Positions 35,208-43,136 of a stretch of 64,000 nt of DNA are shown one piece after another. The stretch spans positions 145,281 to 209,280 of the forward strand of contig NZ_JAELXW010000003.1 in assembly GCF_016428645.1 (NCBI RefSeq), written 5' to 3'. The stretch is from Glycomyces salinus. Lineage in GTDB: Bacteria; Actinomycetota; Actinomycetes; Mycobacteriales; Micromonosporaceae. Below the pieces are notes generated by a model, which saw only the letters and a program-made list of their open reading frames with translations, was not told the DNA's origin and did not search any database. The position numbers and the translations under genes were made by a program. Numbering within the stretch: the stretch's first letter is position 1; every line of letters begins with the position of its first letter.

Positions 35208-37234
35208 CCGGTGCATTGGAGATCCTCGACGCGGCGGTGGGGGCCACTCCCGGGGGCCAGGCCCGAGAGGGCCAGCGCCGGATGTGCGAAGCGGTCGAGG
35301 AGGCCATCGACGAGGGCCGCCACCTGCTGGTCCAGGCCGGCACCGGCACGGGAAAGTCGCTGGCCTACCTGTGCGCGGCCCTGGCGGCCGGCAAGACCGT
35401 GGTGGTCTCCACCGCCACCCTGGCCCTCCAGCACCAGCTCGTGGCGGTCGACCTGCCGCGCCTGGTCGAGTCCGTCGAGCCCGTCCTGGGCCGCAGGCCG
35501 ACCTTCGCGCTGTTCAAGGGCCGCCACAACTACATCTGCAAGCGCAAGCTCTCCGGCGAGGAGGAAGAAGAGGACGGCGCCCTCGACGGGACCGAGGAGC
35601 TCAAGTGGGCCGGACAGCAGAAGTCGTACGCGGGGCAGGTGCAGCGGCTCTTCGCCTGGGCCAATGAGACCGACACCGGCGACCGCGACGACCTCGACCC
35701 GGGGGTGTCCGACCGGGCCTGGCGGCAGGGTTCGACCTCGGCCACCGAGTGCGTCGGCGCGAACAACTGCGCGCAGGGCTCGGACTGCTTCGCCGAACTG
35801 GCGCGGGCCCGCGCCCGCGAGGCCGACATCGTCGTCACCAACCACGCGCTGCTGTCGATCGACATGATGCACGGCCGCACCGTCCTGCCCGAGCACGAGG
35901 TGCTGATCGTCGACGAGGCCCACGAACTGGTCGACCGGGTCACCTCGGCCGCGCGCGACGAGCTGAGCCCGGCGCGCCTGCGCTGGCTGGCTCAGCGCGG
36001 CCGCCGCCTGATCGACGCCGACGTGGCCGACGAGCTCCGCGAGGCCGCCGACTCGCTCGAGAACGCGCTCGGCATGGCCGGGGAGCGCCGCTTCCCCGAC
36101 GAGCTCCCGGCGCCGCTCACCGAGGCGCTGCACCTGATCAACGCGGCGTGCGCCAAGGCCACCGCCCCGATCCAGAACCTCGACGACGAGACCAAGAAGC
36201 AGCTGAGCACTCAGCAGCTCAAGGCCGGGATCAGCGAGACCCAGGCGACCGCCGGGCGCTGCGCGGCCCCCTCTCCTGACGACGTGATCTGGGCCGAGCC
36301 GAACGGCCCGCAGCTGGTGGCGGCGCCGCTGTCGGTCGGCGACATGCTCGCCGAGCGGCTCTACGACGAGCGCACCGTCATCGCGACTTCGGCGACGCTG
36401 ACGCTCGGCGGCAAGTTCGACACCGTCGCCCGCGGCATCGGGCTCGGCGACGACCAAGCCGACTGGGAATCTCTAGATGTCGGCTCGCCGTTCGACTACC
36501 GCAAGCAGGGCATCCTCTACGTCGCCTCCGCGCTGCCCCGCCCCACGGCCTCGGGCCTGTCGGAGGAGACCGGCAAGGAGCTGCTGCGCCTGGTCGAGGC
36601 CAGCCGCGGCGCGACGCTCGGGCTGTTCTCCTCCAAGCGCGCCGCCGAGGCCGCCGCGGTCCTGCTGCGCGAGCACTGCGACTTCGACATCCTCCTGCAG
36701 GGCGAGGAGACCCTCGGCAGTCTCGTCAAGCGCTTCAAGGAGGAGGATTCGACCTGCCTGCTCGGGGTCATGAGCCTGTGGCAGGGGGTCGACGTGCCCG
36801 GCGACACCTGCCGCCTGGTCGTGGTCGACCGCATCCCGTTCCCGCGCCCGACCGAGCCGTTGACGGCCGCCCGAAGCGAGGCGGCCGACAACGACGGCCG
36901 CTCGGGCTTCACCGAGGTCTCGGTCCCGGCGGCGGCGATCAGGCTCGCTCAGGGGGCCGGGCGGCTCATCCGCCGCGTCGACGACCGCGGGGTGGTCGCG
37001 ATCCTCGACTCGCGCCTGGAGACGAGCCGGTCCTACGGGCGTTTTCTTCGAGATTCGTTGCCGCCCTTCTGGTACACGACGAAGTCCGACTCGGCCGTGG
37101 GGGCGCTCGGCAGGCTCGCCGACTCTGCCAATTTATGGCTCGCAAGCGTCGCCAAGGGTGCCAATTTACGGCTCGCAAACGTCGCCAAGAGCGCCAATTC
37201 ATGGCTCGCGGGTCTGGCGGCGAATGAAGGTTAA
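35204..37234 (+). CDS. DinG-family ATP-dependent DNA helicase with unusual repeat tail
   Basis: The product is 676 aa. Helicase motif I QAGTGTGKS lies near residue 45, followed by motif Ia VVSTATLALQ, a Cys-containing region (CKRKLSG, CVGANNCAQGSDCF) fitting the XPD-type Fe-S site, DEAH (VDEAHEL), and the closing QGAGRLIR motif. It should unwind DNA 5'-3' and resolve R-loops. The usual end, LPPFWYTT plus about 15 residues, is followed by three 11-residue repeats (AN.WLA..AK-like) that I have not seen in the family. Coupled to the AI-2E gene by ATGA. Confidence 0.9.
   Translation: MTGALEILDAAVGATPGGQAREGQRRMCEAVEEAIDEGRHLLVQAGTGTGKSLAYLCAALAAGKTVVVSTATLALQHQLVAVDLPRLVESVEPVLGRRPTFALFKGRHNYICKRKLSGEEEEEDGALDGTEELKWAGQQKSYAGQVQRLFAWANETDTGDRDDLDPGVSDRAWRQGSTSATECVGANNCAQGSDCFAELARARAREADIVVTNHALLSIDMMHGRTVLPEHEVLIVDEAHELVDRVTSAARDELSPARLRWLAQRGRRLIDADVADELREAADSLENALGMAGERRFPDELPAPLTEALHLINAACAKATAPIQNLDDETKKQLSTQQLKAGISETQATAGRCAAPSPDDVIWAEPNGPQLVAAPLSVGDMLAERLYDERTVIATSATLTLGGKFDTVARGIGLGDDQADWESLDVGSPFDYRKQGILYVASALPRPTASGLSEETGKELLRLVEASRGATLGLFSSKRAAEAAAVLLREHCDFDILLQGEETLGSLVKRFKEEDSTCLLGVMSLWQGVDVPGDTCRLVVVDRIPFPRPTEPLTAARSEAADNDGRSGFTEVSVPAAAIRLAQGAGRLIRRVDDRGVVAILDSRLETSRSYGRFLRDSLPPFWYTTKSDSAVGALGRLADSANLWLASVAKGANLRLANVAKSANSWLAGLAANEG
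37127..37225 (+). repeat. Three 33-bp tandem repeats in the dinG 3' end
   Basis: Units begin at 37127, 37160 and 37193 with GCCAATT, continue ATGGCTCGC or ACGGCTCGC, and encode 11-residue units starting ANLW, ANLR and ANSW. The third unit is the most diverged. They are more AT-rich than the helicase core. Confidence 0.85.
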
Positions 37235-37326
37235 CGGAAGGTGAATAAATATTGAATTCAATCGGAACCCCAGCTTAGAGCGGATACGTGTATCGGCACA
37301 CAGGGGCTTTCCGAGGTTTGAGACTC

Positions 37327-37349
37327 GTTCACCCGGGTGTTACCTTCGG
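37327..37349 (+). promoter_or_regulatory. Candidate PHO box (PhoP site)
   Basis: GTTCACCCGGG is followed after one base by GTTACCTTCGG, resembling the GTTCACC direct repeats bound by PhoP in streptomycetes, though with 12-bp rather than 11-bp spacing. It lies about 80 bp before the DUF47/PiT phosphate-transport genes, which makes phosphate control plausible. Confidence 0.45.
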
Positions 37350-37428
37350 CGTGACCGATTTCCAGTCTTCTCGCGCCCGAATCGGTACAGTGAGGACTGC
37401 CCGACCAACCGAAAGACCGAGGTACCCA

Positions 37429-38058
37429 GTGCGTTTCTCGCTGAAACCTCAAGACGGCGCCTTCTACGCCTTCTTCTCCGAGGCCGCAGGGAACATCAAG
37501 CGCGGCGTGGAGATCCTCGCCGAGCTCGGCGACGACAAACCGGACTTCCAGTCGATCTCCGAGCGGCTGGTCGACGTCGAGCACGACAACGACCAGCTGA
37601 CCCACAGCCTGTTCAACAAGATCAACTCCACTTTCGTCACCCCGATGGACCGCAGCGACATGCACGAGCTGGCAGGCAAACTCGACGACGTCCTCGACCA
37701 CGTCGAGGCCGCCGCCAACCTCGTCTACCTCTACGGCCTCTCCGAGCTGCCGGCCATCCCCCGCGAGATGATCGAGCAGATCACCGTGCTCCAGTCCCAG
37801 TCCGAGCTGCTGGACCGGTACATGCCCAAGCTCCAGGGCCTCAACGCCGAGATGCGGGAATTCTGGATCGAGTGCAACCGCCTCGAGAACGACGGCGACC
37901 GCGCCTACCGGATGCTCCTGGTGCGCCTCTACTCGGGCGAATACGAGACCCTCACCGTCATGAAGCTCAAGGAGGTCGCCGACGAGCTCGAGGCCGCCTG
38001 CGACTCCTTCGAACACGTCAGCAACGTCATCGAATCCGTGTACGTCAAGGAATCCTGA
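37429..38058 (+). CDS. DUF47 (PhoU-like) protein, Pit accessory protein
   Basis: GTG 37429 has GAGG about eight bases upstream; the longer frame is not supported. The product is 209 aa, all helical, matching DUF47/PhoU-related proteins: FYAFFSEAAGNIKRGVEIL at the start, VEHDNDQLTHSLFNKINSTFVTPMDRSDMHELAGKLDDVLD in the centre (metal-binding acidic/His pattern). DUF47 proteins are regularly paired with PiT transporters and modulate phosphate uptake. The PiT start is 1 bp after this stop. Confidence 0.92.
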   Translation: MRFSLKPQDGAFYAFFSEAAGNIKRGVEILAELGDDKPDFQSISERLVDVEHDNDQLTHSLFNKINSTFVTPMDRSDMHELAGKLDDVLDHVEAAANLVYLYGLSELPAIPREMIEQITVLQSQSELLDRYMPKLQGLNAEMREFWIECNRLENDGDRAYRMLLVRLYSGEYETLTVMKLKEVADELEAACDSFEHVSNVIESVYVKES

Positions 38059-38059
38059 C

Positions 38060-39064
38060 GTGGACGCCAACCTCATAGCCGCGATCGGGGTGATCGCGGC
38101 GGCACTGCTGTTCGCCTTCACCAACGGGTTCCACGACTCGGCGAACGCGATCGCCACCTCCATCTCCACCCGGGCCCTCAAACCCCGCACCGCCCTGGCC
38201 ATGGCCGCGATCGGCAACTTCGTCGGCGCCTACCTCGGCGGCGAGGTCGCCTCGACGGTCGCCAAGGGCCTGGTCGACCTCCCCGTCAGCCAGGACGGCC
38301 TCATCATGGTGCTCGCCGGCGTCCTGGGTTCCATCGGCTGGAACTACCTCGCCTGGTACTTCGGCTGGCCCATCTCGGCCTCCCACTCCCTCCTGGGCGG
38401 CGTCGTCGGCGCCACCCTCGCCGGTGTCGGAAGCGCGGGCGTCATCTGGTCCGGCCTGCTCACCAAGGTCGCCCTCCCCACCGTCGTCTCCCCGCTCGTG
38501 GGCTTCGGCATCGGGTTCCTGGTGATGCTCGGCGTCTACTGGGTCTTCCGCAAGGGACGCCCCGACAAGCTCAACCGCGGCTTCCGCCACGCCCAGTCCG
38601 TCTCGGCCGCGGCCATGGCCGTCGGCCACGGCATGCAGGACGCGGCCAAGACCATCGGCATCATCGTGCTGGCCCTCTACGTCGGCGGCTACCAGGAAGA
38701 GGCCACGCACATCGACTGGTGGGTCTACATCGTCGCGGCCCTCGCGCTCGCCCTCGGCACCTACCAGGGCGGCTGGCGCATCATCAAGACCCTGGGCCGC
38801 AGGATCATCGACCTGCATCCGCCCCAGGGCTTCGCGGCCGAGACCGTGGCCAGTGCGGTGCTGTTCGGCAACACCATCATCGGCGCGCCGATCTCGACCA
38901 CGCACATCATCACCTCCGCGATCATGGGCGTCGGCTCGACCGGCGGGAAGCGGGCCGTCCGCTGGGGCGTGGCCCGGAACATCGTCATGGCCTGGATCCT
39001 GACCTTCCCGACCGCCGCGCTGGCGGGCGCGATCCTGTACTTCCCGATCACCTGGATCTTCTAG
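38060..39064 (+). CDS. pit: PiT-family inorganic phosphate transporter
   Basis: The product is 334 aa with about ten membrane helices. The duplicated PiT signature is seen: FTNGFHDSANAIATSISTRAL near residue 20 and GNTIIGAPISTTHIITSAIMGVG near residue 275, with GWPISASHSLLGGVVGA in between. It imports phosphate, probably as metal-phosphate with protons. GTG start directly after the DUF47 gene, so one operon; a candidate PHO box lies upstream of the pair. Confidence 0.93.
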   Translation: MDANLIAAIGVIAAALLFAFTNGFHDSANAIATSISTRALKPRTALAMAAIGNFVGAYLGGEVASTVAKGLVDLPVSQDGLIMVLAGVLGSIGWNYLAWYFGWPISASHSLLGGVVGATLAGVGSAGVIWSGLLTKVALPTVVSPLVGFGIGFLVMLGVYWVFRKGRPDKLNRGFRHAQSVSAAAMAVGHGMQDAAKTIGIIVLALYVGGYQEEATHIDWWVYIVAALALALGTYQGGWRIIKTLGRRIIDLHPPQGFAAETVASAVLFGNTIIGAPISTTHIITSAIMGVGSTGGKRAVRWGVARNIVMAWILTFPTAALAGAILYFPITWIF

Positions 39065-39114
39065 ATTCACGCGTTGCCCTGGGCCTGGCCTCGCGATTCG
39101 GATAGCGTGGGACT

Positions 39115-39849
39115 ATGTCCATCCAGCGCTACGGGAAGTGGGACTTCCGGGCGGTCGACCACGACACGGCCGCTCGGGCGCGCGCCCGGCTCAAGGTCCA
39201 GGGCGCGCCCGCCGAGCCCGAGCGGGCCGCCGCCGTGGTCCTGCTGCGGGAGGCGCCGCTGCGGGTGTTCCTGCTGCGCCACACCGCCAAGGAGCCCTTC
39301 GGGGTCGGGGACGGCGGCCCGGCGCCCGGCCTCGCCGAGCACTGGACCGGCGCCGAGCCGGAGGCCGATCGGAAGGGCCGGCCGAGCCGGTACGGCTTCC
39401 CTGGCGGGCGGCACAAGCCCGACGACCCCGACGTCGCGATGACCGCCGTGCGGGAGGTCGAGGAGGAGACCGGCGCGATGGTGGCGCTCCAGCGGGCCTG
39501 GTCCCGCTGGGTCACGCCCGAGTACGAGCCGGTCCGCTTCGACTCGTGGGTCTACGTGGCCACCCTCGCCGAGGGCTTCCAGCCGCGCATCCGCGTCCGC
39601 GAACCGGAGTACGCCACCTGGGTCGGTCCCGAGCAGGCCGTCTGCCAGTACGGCGGCCAGATGTCGGTGCCGGAGGCTACGACCCTGGCCGAACTGGCGC
39701 GCTACTCCACGGTCGGGGAGGTCTTCGCCGCCGCCGAGCAGCGCGACATGACCCCGATCCTGCCGCGGCTGGTCTCGGTCGGCGGGCGGGACCGCCTGGT
39801 GCTGCCGGACGAGGAGGGCTACCCGCCGGCGGCCCTCGAACGCGTCTAG
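39115..39849 (+). CDS. Nudix hydrolase
   Basis: The product is 244 aa. The Nudix box lies at about residues 100-124: FPGGRHKPDDPDVAMTAVRE then VEEETG, with REVEEETG intact; Asp replaces the early Glu and the spacing has one extra residue, as in CoA-pyrophosphatase-like members. There is a long insert before the box (about residues 62-95). It cleaves a nucleoside diphosphate linked to another moiety; substrate not predictable. Its 3' end meets mshD tail-to-tail with a 4-bp overlap. Confidence 0.88.
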   Translation: MSIQRYGKWDFRAVDHDTAARARARLKVQGAPAEPERAAAVVLLREAPLRVFLLRHTAKEPFGVGDGGPAPGLAEHWTGAEPEADRKGRPSRYGFPGGRHKPDDPDVAMTAVREVEEETGAMVALQRAWSRWVTPEYEPVRFDSWVYVATLAEGFQPRIRVREPEYATWVGPEQAVCQYGGQMSVPEATTLAELARYSTVGEVFAAAEQRDMTPILPRLVSVGGRDRLVLPDEEGYPPAALERV

Positions 39850-40787
39850 AGCGGCTTGCCCCACTGGACGTCGGAGCGGACGATCTCGAAGCCCTGTGAT
39901 CGGTACAGGCCCACCGCGCGGGCGTTCGACTCGTCGGCGTACAGGTCCACCTGCCGGATGCCGTGCGCGGCCATGTGCGCCAGCCCGACGAGCGTGAGCG
40001 CCTTGCCGAGCCCGGTCCCCTGGGCGCGCGGGTCGACGCCGAGTACGTAGACCTCCCCGACGCCGCCTTCGACCTTCGTCCAGTGGAAGCCGAGCATGCC
40101 CGCCTCGTCGCGGGCGACCAGCAGCCCCTCGGGGTCGAACCACCGCTCGGCGATGCGGTCCCCCAGGTCCTCGAGGGTCCAGCGGCCCTGCTCGGGGTGG
40201 TCGGCGAAGGCCGCGGAGTTGACCCGCAGCCACTCGTCCTCGTCGCGCCCGACCTCGAAGGGCCGCAACGAGACACCTTCGGGCAGCCGCACCGCCGGCC
40301 CGTCCCCGGTCGGCCAGTTCCCCGGCAAACCGTCCGGCCAGGCCCGGGGCCATTCGAATCCCTCCAGGCCCCGGCTCAGTTGGAAGAGCACCCGGTCGCG
40401 CTCGAAACCCTCGGCCCCGGCCAGTGCCGCGGCCGCGTCCAGGTCCCCGTGCGCCCAGACCAGAAGCCGGGACACCTTGGGCCCGAGCGAGTCGACCACC
40501 GAGCGGACCAGGCCGGTGCCGAGACCGCGCCGCCGGTGCTCCGGGTCGACCGCCAACTCCGCGGAAGCGGTCGAACCGGACACCTCCACTTGGGCGTAGC
40601 CGACCACGTCCATGTCGCTGTCTTCTTGCCGCGCAACGAAATGAGTTCTTCCCGGGGCGGGGGGTCTGGAGAGGGCGAGAGTCGTCTGCTCGTTGAACGG
40701 ACCGATGCCGTCGGCCTCGGCGCATCGATGAGCCAGCGTAACGATTTTGTGAACTTCCCGACCCGGAAGTGAAGCATGTTGCGACAT
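39846..40787 (-). CDS. mshD: Mycothiol synthase
   Basis: The product is 313 aa with two GNAT acetyltransferase domains in tandem, as in MshD. The N-terminal domain has VDPEHRRRGLGTGLV and the C-terminal one VDPRAQGTGLGKAL, both with the acetyl-CoA Q/RxxGxG/A loop. SRLLVWAHGDLDAAAALA and VDLYADESNARAVGLYRSQGF are typical. MshD acetylates Cys-GlcN-Ins in the last step of mycothiol synthesis, which marks the organism as an actinobacterium. The exact start is uncertain because several starts are in frame. Confidence 0.93.
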   Translation of the reverse strand: MSQHASLPGREVHKIVTLAHRCAEADGIGPFNEQTTLALSRPPAPGRTHFVARQEDSDMDVVGYAQVEVSGSTASAELAVDPEHRRRGLGTGLVRSVVDSLGPKVSRLLVWAHGDLDAAAALAGAEGFERDRVLFQLSRGLEGFEWPRAWPDGLPGNWPTGDGPAVRLPEGVSLRPFEVGRDEDEWLRVNSAAFADHPEQGRWTLEDLGDRIAERWFDPEGLLVARDEAGMLGFHWTKVEGGVGEVYVLGVDPRAQGTGLGKALTLVGLAHMAAHGIRQVDLYADESNARAVGLYRSQGFEIVRSDVQWGKPL

Positions 40788-40804
40788 TCAGCTAACCTAT
40801 ACCT

Positions 40805-40835
40805 GGACTCAGCACCGTGCCGGGGTGCTGAGTCC
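40805..40835 (+). terminator. Intrinsic terminator-like hairpin with T tract
   Basis: A 12-bp perfect stem (GGACTCAGCACC / GGTGCTGAGTCC) with a 7-nt loop is followed on the plus strand by TTTTA. It lies 18 bp upstream of mshD, and downstream of the minus-strand tRNA-Ser(TGA). The T tract faces the direction antisense to mshD. Confidence 0.7.
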
Positions 40836-40888
40836 TTTTACGTTCCCGGGCGGGCGCCGCAGACGCGCCCCACTCCCGGTGGTCGAAG

Positions 40889-40981
40889 TGGCGGAGAGGG
40901 TGGGATTCGAACCCACGAGACCGGGGCTACCGGCCTGGCGGTTTTCAAGACCGCTGCACTAGTCCACTATGCGACCCCTCC
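40889..40981 (-). tRNA. tRNA-Ser (TGA)
   Basis: The 93-nt class II tRNA has acceptor GGAGGGG/CCTCTCC, anticodon loop CTTGAAA giving TGA, a long variable arm, T loop TTCGAAT, discriminator G and encoded CCA. Confidence 0.95.
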
Positions 40982-41020
40982 GTGCCCCGCAGGGCAACAG
41001 CAAATCTACCAAACGGACAC

Positions 41021-41857
41021 TCAGTGCTGCGCGCTCTGCACGCAGCACGTGGCGCAGGTTCCGCATCCGTCTATGGTGAACGCCAGACAGCAGGTGTGCC
41101 GCCGGTAGACCAGGCGGCCGTCCTCGTCGGTGGAGACGTCCACCAGATCGGCGACGTCGAACGCCTCCAGCAGGGTCTTGGCGGTGGCCTCTGGCGCGTC
41201 GCGGCCCGCGCACGAGCAGGTGGCGACCGCGTAGGCGATCCCCGAGGCCAGCGATCCCAGCAGGGTGCGGCGGCCCACCCGGGCCCGGCCGCGCACTGCC
41301 TCCAGGACGCCGTCCAGGTGCCGGTCGAACAGCGACTCGCGCGTCCGCTCCAGCATCGCGGCCTCGCCGGGCACCGTCTCGAAGCCCGGGGAACCGGCCA
41401 GGGGGTCGTCTCCCAGCACCAGGAAGCGCGGCCGCAGCCCGCGGCCGGAGAACATCGGCTCGCCCTCGGCGGCGATGGTGAACTGGAAGTCCTCGGCCTC
41501 CAGGACCGGGACGCGCCGCGCCGCGACGTAGCCGAGCACGGCCGGGACGATCGCCCAATAGCAGTACGTCTTCCACGCCAGCGCGGACGAGGCGTGCTCG
41601 GAGCCGCCCCACAGCTGCGCCGAGTCGGCCAGGAGCTCGCCGGTGCGGGAGCCGTCGGCCAGTTCCGAGCCGCGCAGACGGATGCCCTCGGGGGAGGGCG
41701 CTCCGGTGAGCCAGTGGCGCAGGCCCCGCAGCGGGTGCGGGCCGTGGACGCGCTCGATGCGGGCGGCCGCGCGCCGCAGCGGCGCGAGCGGATCAGAGGC
41801 TGATGCGGGGTGTGCGCGCAGGTCAGGGCGCTGAAGATCGACGGCGGTGGCGCTCAC
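41021..41857 (-). CDS. FhuF-like ferric/siderophore reductase, (2Fe-2S) protein
   Basis: GTG 41857 follows GGAGGG at nine bases and gives 278 aa. The C-terminus carries the FhuF-type cluster ligands (HTCCLAFTIDGCGTCATCC), that is CC-x8-C-x2-C with an additional Cys. The rest resembles IucC/FhuF siderophore-interacting folds. FhuF-like proteins reduce ferric siderophores in the cytoplasm to release iron. An iron box lies 50 bp upstream, so IdeR/DmdR repression is expected. An 11-codon upstream frame overlaps the start. Confidence 0.82.
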   Translation of the reverse strand: MSATAVDLQRPDLRAHPASASDPLAPLRRAAARIERVHGPHPLRGLRHWLTGAPSPEGIRLRGSELADGSRTGELLADSAQLWGGSEHASSALAWKTYCYWAIVPAVLGYVAARRVPVLEAEDFQFTIAAEGEPMFSGRGLRPRFLVLGDDPLAGSPGFETVPGEAAMLERTRESLFDRHLDGVLEAVRGRARVGRRTLLGSLASGIAYAVATCSCAGRDAPEATAKTLLEAFDVADLVDVSTDEDGRLVYRRHTCCLAFTIDGCGTCATCCVQSAQH

Positions 41858-41889
41858 GACGTGGCGCCCTCCACTCGTGCGACGCTCAT
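41854..41889 (-). CDS. Possible 11-aa leader peptide upstream of the FhuF-like gene
   Basis: ATG 41889 follows GGAGGGG at good spacing and encodes MSVARVEGATS, ending at TGA inside GTGA, where GTG starts the FhuF-like gene. Both starts have their own ribosome binding site. It may couple or tune translation; conservation is unknown. Confidence 0.4.
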   Translation of the reverse strand: MSVARVEGATS

Positions 41890-41906
41890 CGGCGACCCCT
41901 CCAAGG

Positions 41907-41925
41907 TTAGGCTGGGCTAACCTTA
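41907..41925. promoter_or_regulatory. Iron box (IdeR/DmdR1-type operator)
   Basis: The 19-mer from TTAGGCTGGG to CTAACCTTA matches TWAGGTTAGSCTAACCTWA at 17 of 19 positions. An overlapping AAGGTTAG/CTAACCTT pair suggests a broader or double site. It precedes the FhuF-like reductase by about 50 bp. Confidence 0.8.
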
Positions 41926-42147
41926 CCTGAATCGGATCGCGAAGTGTCAAGGAGCTGACAGACAGGGCGCGGCGACAGTGGGTGAAAAAGCGAGGTGCCG
42001 CGATTGGTGAGCGTCGCCGAGTGGGATGGGTTTCACAGCACCCCGCCTTCTCTGCATCGATTCTGCGCTCGAATCGCGACGCAGCGTCGCACACGAAGTG
42101 CGACCGGCGGTGCGTTTTCCGATCCGCCTCTGGCAGGCTAGACCGCT

Positions 42148-42927
42148 ATGGCGAACCACTCCGAGGTCCGGCCCGCGTTCCCCGCCCGGACCATCCGCCG
42201 CGAGATCCTCATCGTCCTGGCGCTGTCGCTGGGCGCCTCGGCGATCTGGTCCGTGGTCAGCTTCCTCGCCGTCCTCACCGAGCCCGGCGGGCTCTCAGAC
42301 GCCTCGGTGGCCATGAACAGCGCCCGCGCCGAGGCCGAACGCCCCTGGCTCGACCTGAGCCGGCAGCTGATCAGCCTCGCCCTGGCCCTCGCCCCGGTCG
42401 CGCTGGCACTGCACCTGCTGGCGCTCGACCGCGGCAGGCCGTTCGGCCTCATCGGCCTCGACGCCCGCCGCCCGGTCTTCGACCTGACCCGGGGCGCGGC
42501 CCTGGCCGCGGTCATCGGCATCCCCGGCCTGGGCCTCTACCTCGCCGCCCGCGGACTCGGCGTCAACGTCGACATCGCCGCGGCGAGCCTCAACGACGTC
42601 TGGTGGGCCGTCCCGGTCCTCCTGCTCTCGGCGGCCAAGAACGCGCTGCTGGAGGAGATCGTCGGCGTCGGCTACCTGATCACCCGCCTCAAGCAGCTCG
42701 CCTGGAGCCCGGCCGCGATCGTGACCGCCCACGCGGCCCTGCGCGGCACCTACCACCTCTACCAGGGGCTCGGCGGCTTCATCGGCAACGTCGTCATGGG
42801 CGCGGTCTTCGCCGTGGCCTTCCTCCGCTGGAAACGCACCGGCCCCCTGGTCGTGGCCCACGCCGTCCTCGACATCGTCGCCTTCGTCGGCTACCTGGTA
42901 GTCGCCCCGCACGTGAGCTGGCTCTGA
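42148..42927 (+). CDS. CPBP-family intramembrane metalloprotease homologue
   Basis: The product is 259 aa with about seven hydrophobic helices. The CPBP (Abi/Rce1) motif appears as ALLEEIVGVGYL (about residues 172-183, EE kept, the usual Arg replaced), with HAALRGTYHLYQGLGGF and VVAHAVLDIVAF supplying the later His/Asn-type positions. Such proteins cleave prenylated or membrane peptides or protect against bacteriocins. The missing Arg means activity is uncertain. It lies just upstream of tRNA-Ser(GCT). Confidence 0.85.
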   Translation: MANHSEVRPAFPARTIRREILIVLALSLGASAIWSVVSFLAVLTEPGGLSDASVAMNSARAEAERPWLDLSRQLISLALALAPVALALHLLALDRGRPFGLIGLDARRPVFDLTRGAALAAVIGIPGLGLYLAARGLGVNVDIAAASLNDVWWAVPVLLLSAAKNALLEEIVGVGYLITRLKQLAWSPAAIVTAHAALRGTYHLYQGLGGFIGNVVMGAVFAVAFLRWKRTGPLVVAHAVLDIVAFVGYLVVAPHVSWL

Positions 42928-42981
42928 CCGGAGGCAACCCGCTTAGCAGGCGGGAGCGATTGCCGGTATGCTCGTTTCTCG

Positions 42982-42999
42982 GTACGTGCCAGCACGTAC
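42982..42999. promoter_or_regulatory. Perfect palindrome abutting tRNA-Ser(GCT)
   Basis: GTACGTGC-CA-GCACGTAC ends one base before the tRNA 5' end. A TATGCT hexamer at about 42966 could be the tRNA -10 element, which would put the palindrome in the leader removed by RNase P. Confidence 0.5.
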
Positions 43000-43089
43000 G
43001 GAGGATTCGCATAGTGGCCTAGTGCGCCCGCCTGCTAAGCGGGTTCCGGTTGATCCCGGTCGGGGGTTCGAATCCCCCATCCTCCGCCA
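43000..43089 (+). tRNA. tRNA-Ser (GCT), attachment site of tandem elements
   Basis: The 90-nt class II tRNA has acceptor GGAGGAT/ATCCTCC, anticodon loop CTGCTAA giving GCT, a long variable arm, T loop TTCGAAT and encoded CCA. Its 3' half from the anticodon loop onward is repeated at 45566 and 57842. Confidence 0.95.
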
Positions 43090-43136
43090 ACAGAGCCCCG
43101 CTGACCTGCAACAACACAGGATCGCCGGGGCTGCTT
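43035..43136 (+). repeat. att-like direct repeat 1 (in tRNA-Ser(GCT) and its terminator)
   Basis: The 102-bp block runs from the anticodon loop (CTAAGCGGG) through the tRNA 3' end and a following hairpin (AGCCCCG..CGGGGCT). It recurs at 45566-45667 and 57842-57942 with few changes. Crossover within an anticodon loop is typical of tyrosine-integrase attachment sites. Confidence 0.85.
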
